A stretch of DNA of 64,000 nucleotides from Leadbetterella lacustris (GTDB taxonomy: Bacteria; Bacteroidota; Bacteroidia; Cytophagales; Spirosomataceae): assembly GCA_965234335.1 (NCBI GenBank), contig OZ248433.1:1-64000 (forward strand). Direction: 5' to 3'. The translations under genes and the position numbers were made by a program. Below the pieces are notes generated by a model that worked only from the letters and a program-made list of their open reading frames with translations, was not told where the DNA came from and did no database searches. Shown piece by piece: positions 1 to 8,900 of this stretch; position 1 is the stretch's first letter; each line of letters begins with the position of its first letter.

Positions 1-418
1 TAGATGGAATATGGGTCAATATATAAGTTTTGATATTAAACAACAACATGTAATCAAGCTCTTTAAAGAAGTAGTGGAAAGTTTTAAGTTACCTGCCAAG
101 TTTATAGTCAGGAATGACAATGGCAGTCAATTTGTCGCAAAATCAGTACAAGAATATCTTCTTACCATTGGTGCAACACAAGAATTTACTAAACCAGCCA
201 CTCCACAGATGAATGCCCATATTGAATCCTATCATTCAATTATGGAAAACGCTGTTTGTCAACGTTTTGAGTTTAATGACATGAAAAATTTCAAAGAAAC
301 AATGCAGGAGTTTCAAAAATTTTATAATTTCGAAAGAATTCATAGTGGAGTTGGATATACTAGCCCCTATAAATTTCTTCTTAAAAAAGGAGTTGATTTA
401 AAACAACCCCCTCTTTAA
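1..418 (+). CDS. IS3/IS481-type transposase, C-terminal part of the DDE integrase core (cut by window edge)
   Basis: The reading frame is open through base 1, so the gene starts outside the window; the ATG at 11 is internal. The visible part is the end of an rve-type integrase catalytic core: the second Asp lies in RNDNGSQF (residue 36 counted from that Met) and the catalytic Glu in HIESYHS (residue 72), exactly 35 residues apart as in DD35E enzymes. A C-terminal YNFERIHSGVGYTSPY segment is typical of IS3-like OrfB proteins. It would catalyse strand transfer of its own element. Whether the complete IS is intact cannot be judged here. The IS3-versus-IS481 choice is from memory of motifs. Confidence 0.85.
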   Translation, partial: RWNMGQYISFDIKQQHVIKLFKEVVESFKLPAKFIVRNDNGSQFVAKSVQEYLLTIGATQEFTKPATPQMNAHIESYHSIMENAVCQRFEFNDMKNFKETMQEFQKFYNFERIHSGVGYTSPYKFLLKKGVDLKQPPL

Positions 419-491
419 GACGATTAGTAATTTGGGTTTCACAAAGATAATCCATCTCTAAATTCCGTCCAATATTTATCAGGTTGGTACA
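1..491 (+). mobile_element. Right end of an insertion sequence (left part outside window)
   Basis: The transposase frame ends at 418 and is followed by about 70 bases of non-coding sequence. A plausible right terminus is the stretch CCGTCCAATATTTATCAGG and the bases up to about 491, but the left inverted repeat lies outside the window. The exact boundary and any target duplication are therefore unproven. Confidence 0.4.
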
Positions 492-661
492 TTTTTTTCT
501 GGAGAACATTGGCTCTCAGGCTTGATACGTTGGCGAAGTAAGTCGGCCGTTAGCTTTCGGTTTATATCAATGCCCAACGGATATCTCATATAAATATTTG
601 AAAACAAAATACCTTTAAATGACATACTTTATGTTTTAATTCTTCTTTAAACTTTACTTCT
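492..661. other. Non-coding stretch between IS end and the Rhs patch
   Basis: No reading frame of useful length and no RNA gene is recognisable here. The stretch is bounded by the IS remnant on the left and a double-hairpin repeat on the right, so it is probably debris of past insertions. An imperfect pair, ccgttagc near 549 and cccaacgg near 572, is too weak to call. Confidence 0.4.
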
Positions 662-715
662 GCGGCTGAAAGCCGCTATCCGCACGTACGAAGGAAATAT
701 CCTTCGCACAGCCGG
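662..715 (+). repeat. REP-like double hairpin, copy 1
   Basis: Two adjacent perfect hairpins: GCGGCTGAAAGCCGC at 662-676 and CGAAGGAAATATCCTTCG at 689-706, followed by a GCACAGCCGG tail. The same architecture, with the second hairpin starting 27 bases after the first and a similar tail, recurs in the same orientation at 2084-2138. The stem bases differ but co-vary, so structure rather than sequence is conserved. It sits just 3' of the membrane-protein gene at 732-1097. Confidence 0.65.
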
Positions 716-731
716 TCATTATTAATGATAT

Positions 732-1097
732 TTACATAAGTGGAACTAAAAAAAGTAATAAAAACGAAATTATTACATAAATAGCCACTATTGCATTCCC
801 TCGCTTCCGCTCAGTTTCTGTCTCTTGAGAATATTTTTTGATAATGTCTTTGTAACGCTTTTTGAAAAAAAAATAAAAAACTGTAAAAAGCATACAAAAA
901 AAACAAAAAAAAGCTGTTTCTTCTTTACTTCTGAATAAAAATGGCAAAATATCAAGTTTAGAAAAAAAACCAATTGTGATAAAAATATTAGAAGCTAATA
1001 ATGTTCCAAAAAATATTGCTGCAGTAAATTCAGCTATTTCTTTATAAGAAGAAACTTTGGCAGCCCTATATAATTTATAATATAAATAGTTAATCAT
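732..1097 (-). CDS. Small membrane protein, candidate immunity partner of the Rhs fragment
   Basis: A 121-residue protein I cannot assign to a family. It has three predicted membrane segments (about residues 22-46, 61-78 and 101-120) separated by a basic and then a charged stretch (KKRYKDIIKKYSQETETERKR). Its start lies 5 bases downstream of the stop codon of the Rhs C-terminal fragment on the same strand, the usual place for a cognate immunity gene. The last 60 residues of that Rhs fragment are glycine-rich and hydrophobic, so a membrane immunity protein would fit a membrane-acting toxin. This role is inferred from position and topology only. It could instead be an unrelated small membrane protein. 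Confidence 0.6.
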   Translation of the reverse strand: MINYLYYKLYRAAKVSSYKEIAEFTAAIFFGTLLASNIFITIGFFSKLDILPFLFRSKEETAFFCFFCMLFTVFYFFFKKRYKDIIKKYSQETETERKRGNAIVAIYVIISFLLLFLVPLM

Positions 1098-1102
1098 AAT
1101 AA

Positions 1103-2083
1103 TTATTTCTTATCGAGGGAGTTATAAAATTGATCACCATAAAGTGCATAAGCGGTTCCAATACCAATTGCAATTCCCCAACCAACAACTGGAATAAATC
1201 CTGCACCAACTGCCGCACCTTGGACCGCTAACCTAGTTAGATTACCAACAGTAGGATTATTATATGCTTGATATGCAGCAGACAAAACTCCAATTCCCGA
1301 ACCTACTGCTCCCAACCCTTTCGAATACCTCAAATATTTCGTTCCTGCTTTTCCGAGTGCCTCCATTTCTCTAGACGTTTTTGCAAAATCACTCAATTTG
1401 TCAAATGATTTTCGGCTCAATCCTGCCAAATCTCTAACGGCATAATCCATTAATTCTGTTTTGGCCGCCATACCAATTCCTGCAGTACTAAAAACATCCG
1501 AAGTGGTTTTTAGAAATCCACCGTCATTATTTGAAGTTCCATCTTTACTAGCCGTCACCAAAGCCCCAGTAGTTACACCAAATTGTTTATCGTTCGAAAT
1601 AGATGTACTTTCTTTTTTATTATTGATGGCATAACTACCATCGTCAGCTTTTTGAATTTTATTTCTGCTAAAAAATCCGGTCCGAATGTTGTTATCTTCA
1701 GCATACTGCTTTGCATCTGCTTTGGTATCAAATGCACCGTCTGGGTCAATTCTCAAAACAGGATTATTTTGCACGTAGTTATATCCTGAAAGCCATTCTC
1801 GCTTCTCCGCCAACGGATCCACTGCCCACCATCTACCCACCACAGGGTCATAATGCCTGGCACCATAGTCGTAGAGTTTGGAGTCACTAATATACTCTTT
1901 GTCGTTGTATTTATAACGGTTGGTGGCTGCAAATTTTCCAAATTGAGCCGTAAAAGTGCTAGCCATCATTTGGTTTTCTATGCTTAGCCCCCATGCATCA
2001 TATTGGTATTCAGCCGTTACTATTGCAGGGTAGGCTTGGGTTATGGCCGTGGCGTTTTCTATTTCTATACACCTAAAGGCCAA
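1103..2083 (-). pseudogene. Rhs-repeat protein C-terminal fragment (Rhs core end plus variable C-terminal domain)
   Basis: The first 117 residues contain the end of an Rhs repeat region and the family signature (YDYGARHYDP, GRWWAVDPLAE, YNYVQNNPVLRIDPDG). Residues 118-326 are a variable C-terminal domain with a hydrophobic Gly/Ala-rich tail (GAAVGAGFIPVVGWGIAIGI). Intact Rhs proteins are usually far longer. Here the frame is open only back to a TTG at 2083 and hits a TGA at 2102-2104 inside a double-hairpin repeat, so the N-terminal repeats and any export signal are missing. I read it as a displaced 3' end of an rhs gene: either an orphan toxin cassette that can recombine with a full rhs, or a remnant. 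The toxin activity is not recognised. Confidence 0.7.
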
Positions 2084-2138
2084 GCGGGTGAAACCCGCAT
2101 TTCACACCTATGAAGGCAATAGCCTTCGCAGATCGGCC
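2084..2138 (+). repeat. REP-like double hairpin, copy 2
   Basis: Perfect hairpins GCGGGTGAAACCCGC at 2084-2098 and GAAGGCAATAGCCTTC at 2112-2127, then GCAGATCGGCC. Spacing and orientation match copy 1 at 662-715. It abuts the point where the Rhs reading frame is lost, and with copy 1 it brackets the Rhs fragment and the small membrane gene. Confidence 0.65.
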
Positions 2139-2190
2139 TTTGACTGAAGTGACGACACAATACTATTTGTTTCAACCGAACCGTTTCCCA

Positions 2191-3408
2191 TCAATCATAC
2201 AAAACATACTTCAACCTCATTTTTTTATATTCTGAAAGACCTGGTTCCCACGATTTTTGAATTTCTTCGGCGGTTTTTCCTTCTTCTATTTGTTTTCTGA
2301 ACTCGTAAACACCGGCTAGAAAATCTATATTTCCCATTTGTTTGCTTTGGGTTCTGTCAAAAAACTTGGCTTTATCTGGGTAGGCTTGGTAGAAGTCAAT
2401 CATCCATTGGAGGTTGATTCGCTTGTTTTTTCTGAGATTTTTGATGTCGTAATTCATCAAATCTAGACCGTAGCAGATTTCGTTCATGTGCAAGGGTGAC
2501 TCACTCATGCCTGGGATGCTTTTGGGTGTAAAGTTGAATGTATATTTTCCTTTTAACAATGGAGCTCCCAAAACCGTAAATGGTATCTGCGTACCGCGGC
2601 CTTGGCTAAGTATAGTGCCTTCAAACATACAGGTGGTTGGATAAAGCATAATACTTTGTTGCGTATTGAGGTTGGGAGAGGGTTTTATGGGTAAAACATA
2701 TTCCATATCGTGCTTGTAATTAGCCACTTTTACGATTTCGAGTTTGCACTTTGCTTGGTTGGGCAGCCAGCCTTCGCCGTTTATCATTTGGGCAAACTCA
2801 GCTATCGTCATGCCGTGGGCTATCGGAATCGGAAACTGTCCGATGCCAGATTTTAGTCGCATATCCATGATGGGGCCATCGATGAGGTAGCCGTTGGGGT
2901 TGGGTCTGTCGAGAATCAAGAGCGTTTTGTTGTGTTCGGCACAGGCCTCCATTACATCTCGCAAAACATTGATATAGGTGTAAAATCTACAGCCAACGTC
3001 TTGAATATCAAATATCATGAGGTCAATATTGGCTAGGTCTTCAGCAGATGGTTTGCGTTTTTTTCCGTAAAGCGATATGATTTTTATGCCGGTAGTTGGG
3101 TCAGTTTCGTCACTGACTTTGGCACCGTTGGAGGCATTTCCTCTGAATCCATGTTCGGGACCGAAAACTTTTACGATTTCAATGCCCAATTTTTGGAGAC
3201 TATCCACCAAATGGCTTTTGCCAATTATCGTGGTAGGATTGGCCAATATTCCAACTCTTTTTCCTTTCAGAAACGAAAGATATTTGTCTGTTTGCTCTGC
3301 ACCAGTTTTTATTGGTTCGACTACTGAATTATAAGCTTTGGGTGTGCATTTGAAGCCAAGAATAAATATCAAGGCCACAAAAAGTAAAGCAATTTGAGGT
3401 TTTTTCAT
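2191..3408 (-). CDS. DUF1343 / NamZ-type exo-beta-N-acetylmuramidase
   Basis: A 405-residue exported protein of the DUF1343 family, whose founding member NamZ releases terminal N-acetylmuramic acid from peptidoglycan fragments. Family landmarks visible are KRVGILANPTTI, KVFGPEHGFRG, DIQDVGCRFYTY, LDRPNPNG and the long C-terminal domain with NTQQSIMLYPTTCMFEGT and SQGRGTQIPF. The N-terminus has a hydrophobic segment ending at Cys21 (GFKC), a poor lipobox, so lipidation is uncertain. It would act in the periplasm in cell-wall turnover. It stands alone; the next gene upstream ends 124 bases away. Family assignment is firm, enzyme activity is from family knowledge. Confidence 0.88.
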   Translation of the reverse strand: MKKPQIALLFVALIFILGFKCTPKAYNSVVEPIKTGAEQTDKYLSFLKGKRVGILANPTTIIGKSHLVDSLQKLGIEIVKVFGPEHGFRGNASNGAKVSDETDPTTGIKIISLYGKKRKPSAEDLANIDLMIFDIQDVGCRFYTYINVLRDVMEACAEHNKTLLILDRPNPNGYLIDGPIMDMRLKSGIGQFPIPIAHGMTIAEFAQMINGEGWLPNQAKCKLEIVKVANYKHDMEYVLPIKPSPNLNTQQSIMLYPTTCMFEGTILSQGRGTQIPFTVLGAPLLKGKYTFNFTPKSIPGMSESPLHMNEICYGLDLMNYDIKNLRKNKRINLQWMIDFYQAYPDKAKFFDRTQSKQMGNIDFLAGVYEFRKQIEEGKTAEEIQKSWEPGLSEYKKMRLKYVLYD

Positions 3409-3423
3409 CGGTTTTTATTTTTC

Positions 3424-3447
3424 TCGCAAAGCCGCAAGGACGCAAAG
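3424..3447 (+). repeat. CGCAAAG-type dispersed intergenic repeat, copy 1
   Basis: The motif CGCAAAGCCGCAAGGACGCA and its continuation has relatives on the opposite strand at 36223-36242 (GCGTCTTTGCGGTGAA) and 63370-63391 (TTTGCGTCATTGCGGTAA). All three lie between genes. I recall similar short motifs between genes in other Bacteroidota. Confidence 0.45.
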
Positions 3448-3532
3448 AACTATTTTATAGTTGCATCACTTGTGAATTTTCGGGTTTGTTGAGCTATTTT
3501 TATATTTTTAAAAGGAATTTTTAAAAGTATAA

Positions 3533-4096
3533 TTATTGGTACTCTAAAACGTCATCGATAAGGTACGAATTGCCTGATTTAATGACCTTTATGTCTCTTT
3601 TGTATTTTGCCTTGGCTTCTTTGTCTTCTATTATCACATCAAAAACCATGGTAGAGTCGGTTGACAAGTCGCTTTTGAGGGTACAGTTGGTAATGCTAAT
3701 TTTTACCCAATCCTGACTAGAAATAAGAAAACCCGTACCCATTCCTGCATATTTGGTGTCATATTTGCCAGTCCATTTTTTCTTGAAAGCTTCTTCGGTC
3801 ATGCCGCCATCGTAGTCTATACTTATGGCATCCGTTTTGTATTCTTCGTAGTTTTTGGTGTAAATGCTTACTTTTTTGTCTTGGTTTTTGTCCTCAAAAA
3901 GCGGGTCGGCAAATTCATTTTCGATGCTTTTTATCAACCAAGCTTTGGCATCTTCGCTCATTAGTTTTTTTACGTTGTTGATGGAGTCAAGCCTTAGAGA
4001 ATCTTGAATGGCAAGCGTATCGGTGGTATCATTTTGAGAATTTGTACAAGAAAAAACAACGAAAAGAACGAAGAGAAAACCGAGTGTTTGTTTCAT
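3533..4096 (-). CDS. Hypothetical lipoprotein
   Basis: A 187-residue protein with a lipoprotein signal: hydrophobic residues 4-16, lipobox VFSC with Cys17, then a Ser/Thr/Asn/Asp-rich linker. The mature part (about residues 40-187) is a small alpha/beta-looking domain with no motif I recognise; no catalytic residues stand out. It is probably anchored in the outer membrane or periplasm. It is transcribed in the same direction as the upstream DUF1801 gene but has its own promoter at 4130-4160, so I treat it as a separate unit. Confidence 0.7.
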   Translation of the reverse strand: MKQTLGFLFVLFVVFSCTNSQNDTTDTLAIQDSLRLDSINNVKKLMSEDAKAWLIKSIENEFADPLFEDKNQDKKVSIYTKNYEEYKTDAISIDYDGGMTEEAFKKKWTGKYDTKYAGMGTGFLISSQDWVKISITNCTLKSDLSTDSTMVFDVIIEDKEAKAKYKRDIKVIKSGNSYLIDDVLEYQ

Positions 4097-4129
4097 TTTT
4101 GAAGAAGAATTTTAAAATTTGAGGTAAAG

Positions 4130-4160
4130 CAAAAGTAAACCTTATTTTTTCTTTTTCAAA
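4130..4160 (-). promoter_or_regulatory. Bacteroidota-type promoter for the lipoprotein gene at 3533-4096
   Basis: On the minus strand, TTTG (4160-4157), 19 bases, then TACTTTTG (4137-4130) followed by C. This matches the TTTG-N17-23-TAnnTTTGY promoter of the phylum at both elements. It leaves a leader of roughly 25 bases before the ATG at 4096 and overlaps the 3' end of the DUF1801 gene. Confidence 0.6.
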
Positions 4161-4501
4161 AAATCTTCCTCTATTCTGAATTTTACGATTTCTTCAATCA
4201 GTTCTTTAGGAAGTGCTTGGTCTATCGGAAACTGAATGGCCCCTTTGGAGTATTTGTGGTTTGTAAGTCGGGCTTCGAATGTCGTTATTCCGCTAGGTGT
4301 TGGGTAAAAACCTATGTGGTTTTTGTAAGCTGCAAAATAGACCACTATGCCGTTTTGTTTATAAGCGGGCATGTTATAACTGATGGTTTCTTTGCAGTTC
4401 GTGGCAACGGATGCTATGATTTCTCGAAGCTCTTGCATTTTGATTTGAGCAATTTCAGGAAAATCCAAAATGTACTCTTCAACGTTGGTGTATTTTTTCA
4501 T
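4142..4501 (-). CDS. DUF1801 (YdhG-like) protein, second copy of a pair
   Basis: 119 residues with the DUF1801 pattern: N-terminal EEYILDFPEIAQIKMQELRE helix, central ISYNMPAYKQNG and YFAAYKNHIGFYP strand region, and the C-terminal SKGAIQFPIDQALP plus helix. The fold is frataxin-like; some relatives are called iron chaperones, but the role is not settled. Its ATG overlaps the stop of the upstream paralogue by 4 bases (4498-4501), showing translational coupling. The two copies share the MPAY, AxKNHIG and QFP signatures but differ widely elsewhere, so this is an old duplication. Last gene of a four-gene operon. Confidence 0.85.
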   Translation of the reverse strand: MKKYTNVEEYILDFPEIAQIKMQELREIIASVATNCKETISYNMPAYKQNGIVVYFAAYKNHIGFYPTPSGITTFEARLTNHKYSKGAIQFPIDQALPKELIEEIVKFRIEEDFLKKKK

Positions 4502-4866
4502 TTCATTTTTTTTAGGTTTTCGCTTACACGAAATTCTAAAATTTCTTTGATAAAATCAAGCGGAAGGTCTTTGTTATGAGGAAATTGAACTGAACCTCTG
4601 CCTGTTTTGTAAGGCTTAAATTTTTCTAAAAAATCAGGATGAAGATTGGGTACTGAAAACAAACCAATGTGATTTTTGAAGGCTGAAAAGTAAATTAAAA
4701 CACCATGATAGTTGTAGGCCGGCATGGAATAGCTGATGTATTCCTCTACCTCTGGAACAGTAGATTTTATGAGGTTTCTTATTTGATGGAGTCTATTTTT
4801 TACTTCATCAGGAAAATCTTCAATGTAATCATTTACATTTTCTGCTGCTTTATTGCTCTCTGTCAT
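4498..4866 (-). CDS. DUF1801 (YdhG-like) protein, first copy of a pair
   Basis: 122 residues, full length for the family: YIEDFPDEVKNRLHQIRNLI helix, ISYSMPAYNYHG, YFSAFKNHIGLF, RGSVQFPHNKDLP and a C-terminal helix. No signal peptide, so cytoplasmic. It starts 5 bases after the stop of the VOC gene and overlaps the next DUF1801 gene by 4 bases. Co-occurrence with VOC and SRPBCC proteins suggests small-molecule binding or stress functions, but no substrate can be named. Confidence 0.87.
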   Translation of the reverse strand: MTESNKAAENVNDYIEDFPDEVKNRLHQIRNLIKSTVPEVEEYISYSMPAYNYHGVLIYFSAFKNHIGLFSVPNLHPDFLEKFKPYKTGRGSVQFPHNKDLPLDFIKEILEFRVSENLKKMK

Positions 4867-4871
4867 GATTT

Positions 4872-5294
4872 CTAGGCATTGATGAGCTTTTCAATATCCA
4901 TTTTTCTCATTTGCATAAAGGCATTAGAAACTCTTTCTGCTTTCGAAGGATCCGACATGAGGCTTCCTAAAATACTTGGGACTACCTGCCAAGAAACGCC
5001 AAATTGATCTTTAAGCCAACCACACATACTTTCCTCACCGTTTTCGGTGAGTTTGTTCCAGTAGTGGTCAATTTCTGTTTGGTTTTTGCAGGTAATTACA
5101 AAAGAAACTGCTTCATTAAACTTAAACATCGGACCGCCGTTCAGTCCCATAAACTTCTTTCCATTAAGCTCAAAGTTCACGACCATGGGATTTTCGGAAA
5201 GGATTTTTGAGTTTTTAAAAATTCCACAATAAAATTCTGCAGCAGCTTTGGCTTTTCCGTCAAACCATAAACAAGGAAATATTTCTTCTGTCAT
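4872..5294 (-). CDS. VOC-family (PhnB-like glyoxalase/bleomycin-resistance fold) protein
   Basis: 140 residues from the chosen ATG at 5294. The longer frame to 5318 would overlap the upstream stop and adds eight unlikely residues (RKIKRKD), whereas VOC/PhnB proteins begin close to the IFPCLWFDGKAKAAAEFY motif seen here. Other landmarks are FMGLNGGPMFKFNEAVSFVI, the CGWLKDQFGVSWQVVP block and a C-terminal VSNAFMQMRKMDIEKL helix, all typical of the 3-demethylubiquinone-methyltransferase-like PhnB group. These proteins usually lack methyltransferase activity despite the name. Second gene of the SRPBCC-VOC-DUF1801-DUF1801 operon. Confidence 0.88.
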   Translation of the reverse strand: MTEEIFPCLWFDGKAKAAAEFYCGIFKNSKILSENPMVVNFELNGKKFMGLNGGPMFKFNEAVSFVITCKNQTEIDHYWNKLTENGEESMCGWLKDQFGVSWQVVPSILGSLMSDPSKAERVSNAFMQMRKMDIEKLINA

Positions 5295-5305
5295 ATCTTT
5301 TCTTT

Positions 5306-5755
5306 TTATTTTTCGCAAAGATTTTTTAGAGATGCTAAAGCTCTAGGCCACATTTCTTCAAACATGGAGGCATATTCTGGAGAAGCTTCCATTTCTATCA
5401 AAAGTTCGGTTTGATTTTCTTTCGGAAGTAAAATGTAGTTCTCGAAGGCTGGAGTCCATTTCTTTACTTCTTCGCTTGTGGTGTCGATAATACCTTTGCT
5501 AATAAACCCGAGGTGTTCTATTGAAATAAATTCATTTTCAACATTTTCTTTAATTCTGGAATACATACCGCCCATGTTACCCTCTTCATCTGGCCCGAGA
5601 AAGTGTATTTCGCTTCCTTTTTCCCAAGAACCCTCATAATGCGAGCCCTCTGCAAATTCTTTGGTCCACATTCTATAGGTCGTTTCTTGGAGCATGGTGT
5701 TCCATACTTTTTCTCTTGAGGCATTGATCAGTGCTGAAAATTTTAACGTTTGCAT
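5306..5755 (-). CDS. SRPBCC / AHSA1-like domain protein
   Basis: 149 residues of the SRPBCC (START-like) fold: SALINASREKVWNTML at the N-terminus, MWTKEFAEGSHYEGSWEKGS, a strand-rich middle, and a long C-terminal helix (FEEMWPRALASLKNL). Such proteins form a hydrophobic pocket; the ligand is unknown. It is the first gene of a four-gene run read leftward (spacings 11, 5 and -4 bases). A TACATTTGT element lies 26 bases upstream of its start. Confidence 0.87.
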   Translation of the reverse strand: MQTLKFSALINASREKVWNTMLQETTYRMWTKEFAEGSHYEGSWEKGSEIHFLGPDEEGNMGGMYSRIKENVENEFISIEHLGFISKGIIDTTSEEVKKWTPAFENYILLPKENQTELLIEMEASPEYASMFEEMWPRALASLKNLCEK

Positions 5756-5780
5756 AATTTGTAAAAGGTTGAAATTTTTA

Positions 5781-5788
5781 CAAATGTA
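5781..5788 (-). promoter_or_regulatory. Promoter -7 element for the SRPBCC operon
   Basis: TACATTTG followed by T on the minus strand matches TAnnTTTGY and lies 26 bases upstream of the SRPBCC start. No TTG was found at the proper distance upstream, so the -33 half is missing and the call is tentative. Confidence 0.4.
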
Positions 5789-5880
5789 TTAAAAATGTAC
5801 TTGCATTTGGCGAGTAGAATAAGACAAAATGAAGGTCTAATGCGTCAATTTTTGAATTAACAATTAGATATCTATGATAA

Positions 5881-5919
5881 CTATGTGCCTATTTCTTAAA
5901 AAAACACATAGGCACATAG
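5881..5919. repeat. Perfect 12-bp inverted repeat downstream of purL
   Basis: CTATGTGCCTAT (5881-5892) and ATAGGCACATAG (5908-5919) are perfect inverted repeats around a 15-base A-rich loop. It lies between the purL stop and the next operon on the same strand. There is no T-run directly after the stem in the direction of transcription, so it may be a dispersed hairpin element or a transcript-end stabiliser rather than an intrinsic terminator. Confidence 0.6.
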
Positions 5920-5959
5920 AAAACATAAGAAAGTTAGCTGTGAAATATTTAAATAGAAA

Positions 5960-8900
5960 TTAATTAGCGTTTTTAGCGTCCACCCATTTTTTTGCATTCA
6001 CAAAAGCTTCTATCCATGGGCTAACTTCATCGTTTTTGCGGTCTGCTGGGTAGTGTGCCCAGTTCCAAGGGAAAGTAGAACGCTCAATGTGGGGCATCAT
6101 CACCAAGTGTCTTCCAGTAGCATCGCACATCATTGCGGTGTTGAAATCAGAGCCATTTGGGTTGGCTGGGTAGCTTTCGTAACCGTATTTTCCTACGATA
6201 TTGTATTTTTCTTCGGCGTAAGGAAGGCTAAATTTACCTTCACCATGCGATACCCAAACACCTAAAGTAGCTCCCTCTAAAGTGGAAAGCATCACCGAGT
6301 GGTTTTTCTGAACGGTTACGGAAGTAAAGATACTTTCGTGTTTATGCGATTCATTGTGAAGCATTTTGCCATGTATTTCATGCTCAGGATTGATTAATTC
6401 CAACTCCATAAACAACTGACAACCATTACAAATACCCACCGAAAGTGTATCCTCTCTAGCGAAGAATTTCTTCAATGCTATATTGGCTTTTTCGTTGTAC
6501 AAAAATGCTCCAGCCCATCCTTTGGCCGAACCCAGAACGTCAGAATTGGAGAAACCACCAACAGCTCCAATGAACTGAATATCTTCCAAGGTTTCTCTTC
6601 CCGAAATCAAATCGGTCATGTGAACGTCTTTCACATCAAAACCTGCTAAGTACATAGCATTGGCCATTTCTCTTTCGGAGTTACTGCCTTTTTCGCGGAT
6701 GATGGCGGCTTTTGGTTTTTCAGCTACGCTCGAAGTGACGCCTTGAGCGTTTGAGGTGACATTTACTTTTCCATCAAAATGTGTTGGAAAAGTATATTTC
6801 AAAGGCAGATTTTTGTAGTTTTCATAACGTGCTTCAGCTCTTTCGTTTTTGGATTGACGGCGATCAAGTAAGTAAGAAGTCTTGAACCATACGTCACGCA
6901 ACTCGCTGATATTCAAATCTAATTCGTCAGAATTGTGTTTTATAGAAACTGTATTTCCTTCTACAACTTCACCTATTTTAACTAATTCTATTCCTCTGTT
7001 TTTAAATTCAGATTCTATTTCGGCATCGGCTTGTAAAACTATTCCGATGTTTTCTGCGAAAAGAATTTTTACTAAATCTGATTCATTAAGAGAGCTTAAA
7101 TCATATTTTGCTCCCAAATTCACATCTGCAAAACTCATTTCCAAAAGCGTGGTAATCAATCCACCACTACCGATGTCATGACCAGCTTTTATTTTGTTTG
7201 CTTTTATTAAATCTTGAATTAGGTTAAAAGTCGTGGCGAAATATGCTGAATCTTTTATAGTCGGAACTTCTTTTCCTACTTTGTTCAGTATCTGAGCAAA
7301 CGAACTTCCACCCAATTTGAAACCGTCTTTCGAAAGGTTTATATAGTAAATATTTCCACCATTTCTTTGTAAAACTGGTTCAACCACTTGTTTGATATCT
7401 GAGCAATTAGCACCTGCCGAAATGATGACCGTTCCTGGGGCAATTACCTCATCGTTAGGGTATTTTTGCTTCATCGAAAGGGAATCTTTGCCTGTAGGAA
7501 TATTGATTCCCAATTCTATGGCGAAATCTGAACAACCTTTTACGGCTTCATATAATTTGGCATCTTCACCCTCGTTTTTACAAGCCCACATCCAGTTGGC
7601 AGAAAGCGAAACTGATTTCAATCCGTCTTTTAAAGGAGCCCAAACGATGTTGGAAAGTGCTTCGCCAATGGCATTTCTTGAACCAGCCACGGGGTCAACC
7701 AATGCAGAAACTGGTGAATGTCCGATGGTAGTGGCTATTCCTTCTTTGCCTTTGAAATCTAAGGCCATTACACCCACATTGTTGAGGGGCAACTGTAGTG
7801 GGCCAGCACATTGTTGCTTCGCCACACGGCCTCCCACACAACGATCCACTTTATTGGTCAGCCAGTCTTTACATGCAACTGCCTCTAGTTGAAGCACTTG
7901 TTTCAAGTAGGTTTCTATGTTTTCTGCCGAATAACTTAATTCAGAATAATTTCTATCGATGGTTTTGTCTGCCATGATGGTTTTTGGCGAACTGCCAAAC
8001 ATGTCGGCAATTGCAAAATCCATTGGTTTTAAGCCTGTTGATTTCGATTGAAATGTAAATCTGTGGTTGTTTGTCACATCTCCAACAGTGTACATAGGCG
8101 AGCGTTCGCGGTCGGCTATTGTTTTCAAAGTCGCCAAATCTTTTTCACCAATCACCAAGCCCATGCGTTCCTGCGACTCATTTCCGATTATTTCTTTGGC
8201 CGAAAGTGTTGGGTCGCCCACCGGCAATTTGTCTAAATCTATCAATCCACCTGTTTCCTCCACCAATTCCGAAAGACAGTTGAGGTGGCCACCCGCACCG
8301 TGGTCATGAATGGAAACGATTGGATTATGTTCGGCTTCCACCAATCCTCTAATGGCATTGGCTGCCCTTTTTTGCATTTCTGGGTTAGATCTTTGAACTG
8401 CATTCAGCTCTATTCCTGAGCCAAAAGCACCCGTATCAGCCGATGAAACCGCCGCTCCGCCCATTCCTATTCGGTAGTTTTCTCCACCTAAAATCACTAC
8501 TTTATCGCCTTCTTTTGGTGATTGCTTTATGGCTTGGCTGGCTTTTCCATAACCAATTCCACCTGCCATCATAATTACTTTGTCGAAGCCGAGTTTACGG
8601 GCATCTTCTGTATGTTCAAAAGTCAAAAGTGAACCAGTGATCAAAGGTTGCCCAAATTTATTTCCAAAATCTGAGGCACCGTTGGAGGCTTTTATCAAAA
8701 TGTCCATGGGTGTTTGGTACAGCCAAGGACGAGCCGGCATTGCATTTTCCCAAGGTCTTTCGTCGGCAAGTCTGGAGTAGGATGTCATGTAAACTGCTGT
8801 TCCTGCCAATGGTAAAGAGCCTTGTCCACCTGCCAAACGGTCGCGGATTTCACCACCTGCACCAGTAGCCGCACCATTGAATGGTTCTACGGTAGTTGGG

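Noticed and set aside
7392..7892. Long open frame on the plus strand inside purL
   Set aside because: Antisense shadow of conserved purL sequence with no family features; the same holds for 8048-8309, 8580-8780 and 6882-7181.
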